From NCBI GenBank assembly GCA_024640925.1, contig JAHEEB010000277.1:1-5018 (forward strand): 5,018 nucleotides of DNA. Direction: 5' to 3'. A program made the position numbers and the translations under genes. Of this stretch, positions 1 to 5,018 are shown piece after piece. The first letter of the stretch is position 1. Each line of letters starts with the position of its first letter. The DNA is from Bacteroidota bacterium. GTDB taxonomy: Bacteria; Bacteroidota; Bacteroidia; Bacteroidales; UBA10428. The notes beneath the pieces were generated by a model, which did not search any database, was not told where the DNA came from, and worked only from the letters and a program-made list of their open reading frames with translations.

Positions 1-1
1 T

Positions 2-445
2 CTTATTACCGATGTAATTATGGAAACATCACATCAAAACTTATTTCTTATACCTGCAGGAAGAATTCCCCCGAACCCTGCCCAATTGATTGCATCTCAG
101 AAAACAAAAGAGTTAATTGAATATCTAAGAGACGAATTCGATTATGTTTTTATAGATACTGCTCCGGTAGGTATTATTTCTGAAACTTTTAATCTGTTGA
201 GAATGTCAGATTATAGTATTATAATAGTAAAAGCTAATTATACTGTTAAACAAGCACTTTTGAATACAGTTAAGTCCTTTAAAAATAATGGTATCTCGAA
301 TGTGGGTACCCTTTTAAATGGTATAAATGTCCAGAAAAGCACATACAAATATAAATATACATCAAACTATTATTCTAAAAAAGGAGGAAAGAAAAGTTTG
401 AGAGATAAACTATTCGGGAAGAAAAAACTACATGAGGAAGCATAA
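2..445 (+). CDS. Wzc-type tyrosine-protein kinase / polysaccharide co-polymerase, C-terminal part (5' truncated by window edge)
   Basis: C-terminal end of a bacterial tyrosine kinase (BY-kinase) of the Wzc/CapB/ExoP type, an inner-membrane regulator of polysaccharide chain length and export. The frame is open to the left window edge, and residues before the ATG at 20 (LITDVI) already read like the kinase domain, so that ATG is internal. Counting from it, LFLIPAG..PPNPAQL (8-23) is the family signature preceding the Walker B strand, and YVFIDTAPVG (42-51) is the Walker B/A' motif with Asp46. IIIVKANYT (67-75) and VGTLLNGIN (95-103) are the later core strands. The tail holds five tyrosines (109, 111, 113, 117, 118), the expected autophosphorylation cluster, followed by a Lys-rich end. 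Walker A and the membrane-spanning Wzz domain lie outside the window. It overlaps the next gene by 14 bp, so the two are probably co-transcribed. Family call is secure; the exact polymer is unknown. Confidence 0.93.
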   Translation, partial: LITDVIMETSHQNLFLIPAGRIPPNPAQLIASQKTKELIEYLRDEFDYVFIDTAPVGIISETFNLLRMSDYSIIIVKANYTVKQALLNTVKSFKNNGISNVGTLLNGINVQKSTYKYKYTSNYYSKKGGKKSLRDKLFGKKKLHEEA

Positions 446-1184
446 TTTTATCAATGTTGGTTTGCATTTGATCGATACAAATGAAGCCTTGGGGTTATGC
501 AGAGAATTTTTGCGAGGTAGTGGATGTAAAATGATGTTTTTTTTAAATGCTCATTGTTACAATATTGCCCAAAAGAACAAAGATTACTTAAATGCATTGA
601 ACGGTGCCGATTTGCTCTTAAATGATGGCATTGGGATTAAGCTTGGCACAATATTGTTTGGGCTTCCTTTAAAAGAAAACATGAATGGGACCGATTTTAT
701 ACCAAAAGTCATAAAATTATGTGTTGAAGACGGGGCATCTATATATTTAGTAGGTTCTAAAGAAGGTGTGTCTGATTTAGCTGCCAGTTCATTAAAGAAA
801 AAATTTCCAACAATTAATATAGTAGGTAATCGTTCTGGTTATTTTAATAGTGAGGATGAAAAAGAGATTATCCGGGATATTAATGAAAAAAAGGCTGATG
901 TACTTGTTGTTGGTATGGGTGTTCCGTTGCAGGAATTATGGATTGAAAAGAACCGTTCGAGTTTTACTTCTGTTAAAATAGCATTGGCTGGTGGTGCAAT
1001 TATTGACTTTATGTCGGGTAAAGTAATTCGTGCCCCAATTTGGATTCAGAAAATTGGTATGGAATGGTTTTTTAGGTTTGTTCAAGAACCTAAAAGGTTG
1101 TTTCGAAGATATTTTAGTGGTAATTTTATTTTCTTCTGGCACATATTAAAAAATCTTCGAAAATCTAAATGGAATCGTATCTGA
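432..1184 (+). CDS. WecG/TagA/CpsF family glycosyltransferase (GT26)
   Basis: Complete 250-residue GT26 enzyme, the usual family length. Members transfer a sugar (ManNAcA in WecG, ManNAc in TagA) from a UDP-sugar to an undecaprenyl-diphosphate-linked sugar at the cytoplasmic membrane face. Visible motifs are FLNAHCYNIAQ (37-47), LNDGIGIKL (63-71) with the presumed catalytic Asp65, NGTDFIP (85-91), LVVGMGVPLQELW (158-170) and ALAGGAIIDFMSGKV.RAP (185-202). The Arg-rich C-terminal appendage W.FRFVQEPKRLFRRY (212-227) in this family contacts the membrane and helps close the active site. The ATG at 432 is the only good start: an in-frame TGA lies at 399-401 and no other ATG intervenes. It starts inside the kinase gene (14-bp overlap), so translation is probably coupled. 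Phe37 and Asn83 seem to replace Thr and Arg of characterised members. The 3' end overlaps the convergent gene by 20 bp. Donor and acceptor cannot be assigned. Confidence 0.95.
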   Translation: MRKHNFINVGLHLIDTNEALGLCREFLRGSGCKMMFFLNAHCYNIAQKNKDYLNALNGADLLLNDGIGIKLGTILFGLPLKENMNGTDFIPKVIKLCVEDGASIYLVGSKEGVSDLAASSLKKKFPTINIVGNRSGYFNSEDEKEIIRDINEKKADVLVVGMGVPLQELWIEKNRSSFTSVKIALAGGAIIDFMSGKVIRAPIWIQKIGMEWFFRFVQEPKRLFRRYFSGNFIFFWHILKNLRKSKWNRI

Positions 1185-1947
1185 TTTTTTTAGCTATTGA
1201 AGGAAAAATTCTTTTAACTATAGTATGTGCAAAATGAAGTAAAAACATAAGACTGGCAGTAATAGCAGAAATTTTAAAAACTTTTGTTCGAATCAGATAG
1301 TCCTCCTTCAAACCTTTAAATCTTTTTTGTTCATTTGTGCCGCCTAGTAAGAATCGGCATAGAGGCTTATTAATGTAAATTATTTTATTATTACCTATTT
1401 TCATTATAAACGATCCGATAAATGCATAATCTGCTGTAACCCGGAACTTGAGATTGTATTTTAATGCACCTAAAAATTTACTATTGAAATACATCGATTG
1501 GTGCTGGGCAAACATTCCTTTTGTATAAAAATCTATACTCCTGGCTTTTCTGTATAGCGTTTTACCGTTTTCTTCGAAATCAAGAGAATCTCCATAAATA
1601 AAGGCTACATCAGATTCAACTTTCTCAACCTCATCAACAACTAAATTAAGTACTTCGTTATCTGCGAAAAGATCTCCGCTATTCATGAAAACAAGATAAT
1701 CTCCTTTTGACTTTTCTAATCCCTTATTCATGGCATCGAAAATACCATTATCTGGTTCAGAAATCCAATGAATGTTATTGTTATTTAAAGATTTGAGCCA
1801 TTCTGGTGTGCCGTCTTCTGAAGCCCCATCAATTACTATCCATTCATAATTTGTATATGTTTGTTCAGATAATGATCTATAGGTTTGTTTTAAACCAATG
1901 AGATTATTGAAACATACACTTATTACTGAAAATTTCACCTTATCCAT
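1165..1947 (-). CDS. Family 2 glycosyltransferase, WcaE/WfgS-like
   Basis: Complete 260-residue GT-A fold glycosyltransferase, cytoplasmic or membrane-peripheral, expected to add one sugar to the lipid-linked repeat unit. It opens directly with the first Rossmann strand, FSVISVCFNN (6-15). WIVIDGASEDGT (36-47) carries the nucleotide-binding acidic residues Asp40 and Asp45. EPDNGIFDAMNKG (64-76) is the hallmark of the WcaE/WfgS-like GT2 subgroup. FMNSGD (87-92) occupies the DxD metal-site position, as is normal in this subgroup. FAQHQSMYFN (146-155) and RVTADYAF (169-176) form the acceptor side, with GGTN (202-205) near its end. A hydrophobic stretch at about 227-243, followed by basic residues, may dock on the membrane. 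It is the last gene of the minus-strand unit, beginning 3 bp after its upstream neighbour stops, and its tail overlaps the convergent GT26 gene. No Shine-Dalgarno sequence precedes the ATG. The sugar transferred is unknown. Confidence 0.93.
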   Translation of the reverse strand: MDKVKFSVISVCFNNLIGLKQTYRSLSEQTYTNYEWIVIDGASEDGTPEWLKSLNNNNIHWISEPDNGIFDAMNKGLEKSKGDYLVFMNSGDLFADNEVLNLVVDEVEKVESDVAFIYGDSLDFEENGKTLYRKARSIDFYTKGMFAQHQSMYFNSKFLGALKYNLKFRVTADYAFIGSFIMKIGNNKIIYINKPLCRFLLGGTNEQKRFKGLKEDYLIRTKVFKISAITASLMFLLHFAHTIVKRIFPSIAKKIRYDSI

Positions 1948-1950
1948 AAG

Positions 1951-2814
1951 CTATTTCAAAGAAAGTTTTTCTTTTAAAAATTTGCGGTGTTTTTTACGCA
2001 AAAATTTGCGCATATCTTTTTCGAAGAGATAGGGTTCACGAATTATGGCAGCATATAAATAACCAGTTACTTTACCAATACTCCCGATAATAAATGGTTT
2101 AGAAAACAAATGAAATATAGATTTAAAACAAGTATAGAGAAATGCATACCCATGTCTGTATTCAAATCTACCCTGAAGAAATTTAGGTCCGAACAGTCCT
2201 TTTCTTCTTGAACCAGTCAATCGATAATGGACAATAACAAGATCGAAAAAATTAGCCGTTTCCCATCCATTCATCTGTGCAGAAAGCAAATCAGCAAGAT
2301 CCCATCCAGGTATTGGTTTTAATCCATCTATTGCATCCCAGCATTGACGTTTATATACTTTAGATGCCCCTACAGGATGATCCGTTTGAGCAGCCTCTTG
2401 TATTAACTGATTATTGATTGGAAGATATACACATCCACTTGCAATTCCTAATTTAGGGTTTTTGTCGAACTCGTTAAATAATTTTTCGAAATAATCCTTG
2501 TCAAAAGAAAGATCACAATCTAGTTTTACTAAGTATTCCCAATCTTTAGTCTGTACAGTTTCATACCCTTTTTTAACAACATTTACTACACCTGTTCCTG
2601 GATAATAATATCCCCTGTCAGATAAAGTAAGCAACCTTATCCATCCATATTTGGGCATATACTCCTTAATAATTTCTTCGGTTTTATCTGTAGATCCATC
2701 ATTAACAATAATCCATTCCATAGGTTTAATGGTCTGATTTGCTAATGATTCAATGGTTTTTCTTAGATAATCTTCTTCATTTCTTACGGGTGAAATAACA
2801 ACATATTTTACCAT
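1951..2814 (-). CDS. Family 2 glycosyltransferase with DCD motif and basic C-terminal tail
   Basis: Complete 287-residue GT2 enzyme with a GT-A fold, presumably building the same lipid-linked oligosaccharide. YVVISPVRNEEDYL (4-17) is the first strand and NTP-sugar loop; WIIVNDGSTDKT (34-45) is the classic GT2 second motif; VKLDCDLSF (96-104) is a true DxD metal-binding motif (Asp99, Asp101). HPVGASKVYKRQCWD (146-160) and PGWDLADLLSAQMNG (169-183) form the acceptor-side region with the probable catalytic acid around Asp172 or Asp175. A moderately hydrophobic segment (about 224-258) is followed by a strongly basic tail (KFLRKKHRKFLKEK, 270-283), suggesting peripheral binding to acidic membrane lipids. 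It follows an 89-bp AT-rich gap, the only real gap in the minus-strand unit, and is separated by 3 bp from the next transferase. The start is fixed by the strand beginning at residue 4. Specificity unknown. Confidence 0.92.
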   Translation of the reverse strand: MVKYVVISPVRNEEDYLRKTIESLANQTIKPMEWIIVNDGSTDKTEEIIKEYMPKYGWIRLLTLSDRGYYYPGTGVVNVVKKGYETVQTKDWEYLVKLDCDLSFDKDYFEKLFNEFDKNPKLGIASGCVYLPINNQLIQEAAQTDHPVGASKVYKRQCWDAIDGLKPIPGWDLADLLSAQMNGWETANFFDLVIVHYRLTGSRRKGLFGPKFLQGRFEYRHGYAFLYTCFKSIFHLFSKPFIIGSIGKVTGYLYAAIIREPYLFEKDMRKFLRKKHRKFLKEKLSLK

Positions 2815-2903
2815 ATATTTTCATTTATTCTGAGTAAATATATTTTAGAATATTAAGTTAAAGAAATTTTTATGATGAAAGAACCATAAAAGGTCGTTAA
2901 ACA
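2815..2903 (-). other. AT-rich intergenic spacer within the glycosyltransferase unit
   Basis: This 89-bp stretch is the only substantial non-coding DNA in the window, with 17 G or C bases by hand count (about 19%). On the minus strand it holds a TATATTTA octamer (plus-strand 2835-2842) differing by one base from the Bacteroidota -7 consensus TAnnTTTG. There is no convincing -33 TTTG at the right spacing and the octamer sits only about 20 nt before the ATG. I see no GC-containing hairpin with a T-run, so no terminator is supported. It may be a plain spacer or carry a weak internal promoter. Confidence 0.5.
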
Positions 2904-3920
2904 TCATTTTTCCCCTATAAAGGTTAAAACCTTCTCGGAGTATTTCTCCCAGGTATTCTCCTTCAGAAAATCATCAAATTTCAAAGGATTTATTAATAGT
3001 GTACCTTGAAGAATCTTTGAGACCTGTTGTAGAAGCGAATCAAAATCAGAATATGTAAATATTAAATTTTCGTTAGCTAAATCTCTAAAAGCTCCAATAT
3101 CTGGTCCAAGTATTATGCTTTTCCATGTTAATGAATCCATTAAAACCCCAGAGCTTAAAACCCCTTTTTTAATATATGGAAATAAAATTATTCTGGAAAA
3201 AGAAGCGAGTTCAATAAGTTTTTCCTTTTCGAGATATTCATTTATCAGGGTTATTTTTTCTCCTAACAAACCCTTGATTTTTAAAAAATAACTTTCGTTT
3301 AGTACCTTACCAGCAATTAGTATTGTGTATTTGCCTACATTTCCAGAGGAGTGTAAGTATTCAAGAAATTTATCAACACCTTTATATTCAACAACTGTAC
3401 CCCAGATTAAGATATCAATTTTTTTCTCTGAATCGGGAATGGGTGTTTGTTCCTTCACCGGATGTGGTATAACTAAAACTTTTTTTGCTGAACGAGTTGA
3501 TATTTCAGAGGCTATTTTTTTACCCTCACTTGCATGAGTGATTATTTGAGAACTAAATCGCACAAGGTTTTTAAATAATATTTTTTTCAGGAAAAGGTTG
3601 ATTGGGGCATTTGATACTCTATTATGCATTGTCCAGATTATTTTCTTAGAAAAAACCGAAGAGCTCCAAAGTATTAATAATAAAAAGATACTTTGAAACA
3701 ATCCATATTTTCTGTCTGGTATGTTCTCTGGCCAATGAAGGAAAATATATTTTACCTTAAAATAATATTTAGTTAAATCAATTATTCCGAGCTTGGAGGG
3801 TTTGGAAAGATTAAGAAACAAAATTTTCTCTTTCAGACTTTCCTGAAAATTATCCAGATAGGGATTAGTAATCTCAGAATTATACCGGGCGGTAACAGGA
3901 TATAGATAAGCTAATTTCAT
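2904..3920 (-). CDS. GT-B fold glycosyltransferase (GT4-like)
   Basis: Complete 338-residue retaining-type glycosyltransferase with two Rossmann domains. The N-terminal half (about 1-150) has MKLAYLYPV at the start, YIFLHWPENIPDRK (58-71) and a hydrophobic helix (75-89) probably lying against the membrane. IIWTMHNRVSN (94-104) is the conserved acceptor-domain strand and loop common in exopolysaccharide GT4-like enzymes; VIPHPV (150-155) is the interdomain linker. The C-terminal donor domain begins at about 168: DILIWGTVVEYKGVDKFLEYL (169-189, Gly174 and Lys180-Gly181) and ILFPYIKKGVLSSGVLMDSL (245-264), followed by IILGPDIGAFRDL (269-281). The usual E-x7-E nucleotide-sugar motif is not seen; Ser and Asp stand near those positions. 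Its ATG overlaps the stop of the upstream GT2 gene as ATGA (4 bp), a classic coupling arrangement. Donor and acceptor unknown; assignment to CAZy family GT4 is probable rather than certain. Confidence 0.88.
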   Translation of the reverse strand: MKLAYLYPVTARYNSEITNPYLDNFQESLKEKILFLNLSKPSKLGIIDLTKYYFKVKYIFLHWPENIPDRKYGLFQSIFLLLILWSSSVFSKKIIWTMHNRVSNAPINLFLKKILFKNLVRFSSQIITHASEGKKIASEISTRSAKKVLVIPHPVKEQTPIPDSEKKIDILIWGTVVEYKGVDKFLEYLHSSGNVGKYTILIAGKVLNESYFLKIKGLLGEKITLINEYLEKEKLIELASFSRIILFPYIKKGVLSSGVLMDSLTWKSIILGPDIGAFRDLANENLIFTYSDFDSLLQQVSKILQGTLLINPLKFDDFLKENTWEKYSEKVLTFIGEK

Positions 3921-4819
3921 AATTGACGCGATTTTCGTTTAACGCCGAAGAGCCCAAGTAATTTCCATTTAAAAAATCCACCAATATAAAATAGGTATTT
4001 CGATAAAAATCCGACATATACATATAGAGATTTTCCATGTTTCTTATAGAAAAGAAATTCCTTCTTAAAATTGTAATTGGATTTAACAGAAGTTAACGAT
4101 TTCTTTAAAACTTTAAACGTATCATTATGGCGTAAACCGCTGTTTGTCGTATCGTTATACAAGATTAAATCAGGAAATACAGTAATGCTATAACCAGAAA
4201 CTTTTGCACGGATCGTATAATCGCTATCTCCATGATATTGCGGAAAATTTTTCTGATCCAGATATCCTATAGTTTTGAAAACTCCTGCGGGAAAAACAGA
4301 ACCCATACCAGGCAACCAATCTACCAATTTGGGTGTCAAAAATTCTGGTTTGTCATCTTCCCAATTTCCATACAGACCTTTTTTCCCATTCTTTGGATTA
4401 AAGTAACCTCCATAGCCCCAAAGTTTATCTGTATTTTTAATATATATTTTAGAGCCAATAATATTCATTAGTGGATTATTCTCTAAATGAGAGAATAAAT
4501 TTTTAAAATAATCATTCTTTGGTTCAATATCATTATTCCACCACAAAATATAATCTGCTTTTAGTGTTTCAACAGCATAAGTGGCACCCATGTTTATTCC
4601 TCCACTCCACCAGAGATTTCCATCTCCATTTAGAATAGTAATAGTTTTTTCGTTTTCTTTTAACCATTCATTTGTCCCATCAGTCGAACCATCATCAATA
4701 ACAATTGTATTTATCTGTATTGAATGATTAGCTTCCAAAAGACATGAATTGATTCTTTTCAAACAACTCTTTGTATAATCAAGGTTGTTGAAAACCGGTA
4801 TTAAGATTGCCAGGTTCAT
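3917..4819 (-). CDS. Family 2 glycosyltransferase, rhamnosyltransferase-like ('GNLWWSGG' type)
   Basis: Complete 300-residue GT2 enzyme of the branch often labelled rhamnosyltransferase or GT_2_like_c. LAILIPVFNN (3-12) is the first strand; TIVIDDGSTDGTNEWL (38-53) is the nucleotide-binding loop. GNLWWSGGINMG (67-78) is the signature of this branch; ILWWNNDIEP (91-100) carries the metal-site acid Asp97. DWLPGMGSVFPAGVFKTIG (167-185) and HGDSDYTIRAK (196-206) form the acceptor region, with the likely catalytic acid Asp198 or Asp200. A hydrophobic-aromatic segment (about 265-290) and a basic end (KRKSRQL) suggest membrane contact. The ATG lies only two codons before the first core strand, so the start is secure even though it falls 41 bp inside the upstream frame. 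Its stop overlaps the next start by 4 bp. The rhamnosyl label is by family resemblance only; the sugar cannot be read from the sequence. Confidence 0.93.
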   Translation of the reverse strand: MNLAILIPVFNNLDYTKSCLKRINSCLLEANHSIQINTIVIDDGSTDGTNEWLKENEKTITILNGDGNLWWSGGINMGATYAVETLKADYILWWNNDIEPKNDYFKNLFSHLENNPLMNIIGSKIYIKNTDKLWGYGGYFNPKNGKKGLYGNWEDDKPEFLTPKLVDWLPGMGSVFPAGVFKTIGYLDQKNFPQYHGDSDYTIRAKVSGYSITVFPDLILYNDTTNSGLRHNDTFKVLKKSLTSVKSNYNFKKEFLFYKKHGKSLYVYVGFLSKYLFYIGGFFKWKLLGLFGVKRKSRQL

Positions 4820-5018
4820 GTATTCGATTATTAATTATATTATCTTCTGAATCTAAAGATTTATGATATTTAAAATAGTCGATGAAATAACATATGCTAA
4901 GCATAATTATTATGCAATAAGGTATTGAAAATACCATTCCTGTTGTAATGCTTAATAATAAGTCGGCCATAAAGTATCGAATAAATCGATATTCTATTGG
5001 AAATTTAGTAAAAAAGAT
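4779..5018 (-). CDS. C-terminal end of a membrane protein, possibly a Wzy-type polymerase or O-antigen ligase (5' end outside window)
   Basis: The frame is open from the stop at 4779-4781 to the right window edge (79 codons) with no upstream stop. The ATG at 4970 would give a 63-residue product, but the 16 codons before it (IFFTKFPIEYRFIRYF) read on smoothly, so this is more likely the tail of a larger gene. Residues equivalent to MADLLLS...CYFIDYF form one long or two short hydrophobic segments with no charged residue for over 20 positions, followed by a polar, acidic cytosolic-looking tail (KYHKSLDSEDNIINN). A multi-pass Wzy polymerase or ligase would suit the position at the head of four transferase genes, but no diagnostic motif is visible. 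An acyltransferase, flippase or stand-alone small membrane protein are alternatives. The last 13 residues are encoded inside the next gene (41-bp overlap). Confidence 0.6.
   Translation of the reverse strand: MFFTKFPIEYRFIRYFMADLLLSITTGMVFSIPYCIIIMLSICYFIDYFKYHKSLDSEDNIINNRIHEPGNLNTGFQQP

Noticed and set aside
381..400. AAGGAGGAAA followed by TTG, resembling a ribosome-binding site and start
   Set aside because: It encodes the Lys/Gly-rich tail of the kinase, the TTG is in the same frame and would give only a 15-residue peptide, and it is too far from the real downstream start at 432. Bacteroidota rarely use Shine-Dalgarno signals.
936..1142. 68-codon open frame on the minus strand inside the GT26 gene
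   Set aside because: Lies wholly antisense to a well-supported gene through its most conserved C-terminal motifs, and its translation shows no recognisable domain.
2880..2896. Possible hairpin ACC-ATAAAA-GGT after the GT4-like gene as a terminator
   Set aside because: Only three paired bases and no T-run in the transcribed direction.
3325..3537. 70-codon plus-strand open frame antisense to the GT4-like gene
   Set aside because: Shadow frame within a strong coding region; no domain or start signal.
4232..4471. 79-codon plus-strand open frame antisense to the GNLWWSGG-type GT2 gene
   Set aside because: Shadow frame opposite conserved GT2 motifs; composition not protein-like.
4779..4970. Complete 63-residue small membrane protein starting at the ATG at 4970
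   Set aside because: Not excluded, but the frame continues open to the window edge with plausible membrane-protein sequence, so a larger truncated gene is the better reading.

Overview
This window is part of a surface-polysaccharide (capsule, exopolysaccharide or O-antigen) biosynthesis cluster, most likely from a member of the Bacteroidota. That attribution is inference. It rests on the AT-rich DNA, starts that lack Shine-Dalgarno sequences, and a Wzc-type tyrosine kinase ending in a tyrosine cluster and followed directly by a WecG/TagA-type transferase. The window is almost entirely coding. I see no RNA genes, CRISPR arrays, insertion sequences or origins.

Layout. Plus strand, 2-1184: the 3' end of a BY-kinase / polysaccharide co-polymerase gene (left end outside the window), overlapping by 14 bp a complete WecG/TagA/CpsF (GT26) gene. 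Minus strand, 5018-1165, in transcription order: the 3' end of a membrane-protein gene (start outside the window), then four complete glycosyltransferase genes. These are a GT2 of the 'GNLWWSGG' type (4819-3917), a GT-B fold GT4-like enzyme (3920-2904), a GT2 with a DCD motif (2814-1951) and a WcaE/WfgS-like GT2 (1947-1165). Spacing is tight: a 41-bp overlap, a 4-bp ATGA overlap, an 89-bp gap and a 3-bp gap. This points to one operon with translational coupling at several joints. The two convergent units collide tail to tail, with a 20-bp overlap of coding ends.

How the genes fit together (inference from families). The WecG-like enzyme probably adds an early sugar to an undecaprenyl-pyrophosphate-linked monosaccharide at the inner face of the membrane. 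The four minus-strand transferases extend the lipid-linked repeat unit. The partial membrane protein would suit a polymerase, ligase or other multi-pass step. The BY-kinase would control chain length and export through cyclic autophosphorylation of its C-terminal tyrosines. Sugar identities and linkages cannot be read from the sequence.

I did not find evidence of a new kind of system. The points worth a second look are modest: apparent substitutions at usually conserved WecG/TagA positions, the convergent coding overlap, the 41-bp overlap at the head of the GT operon, and the GT4-like enzyme without the usual E-x7-E motif.
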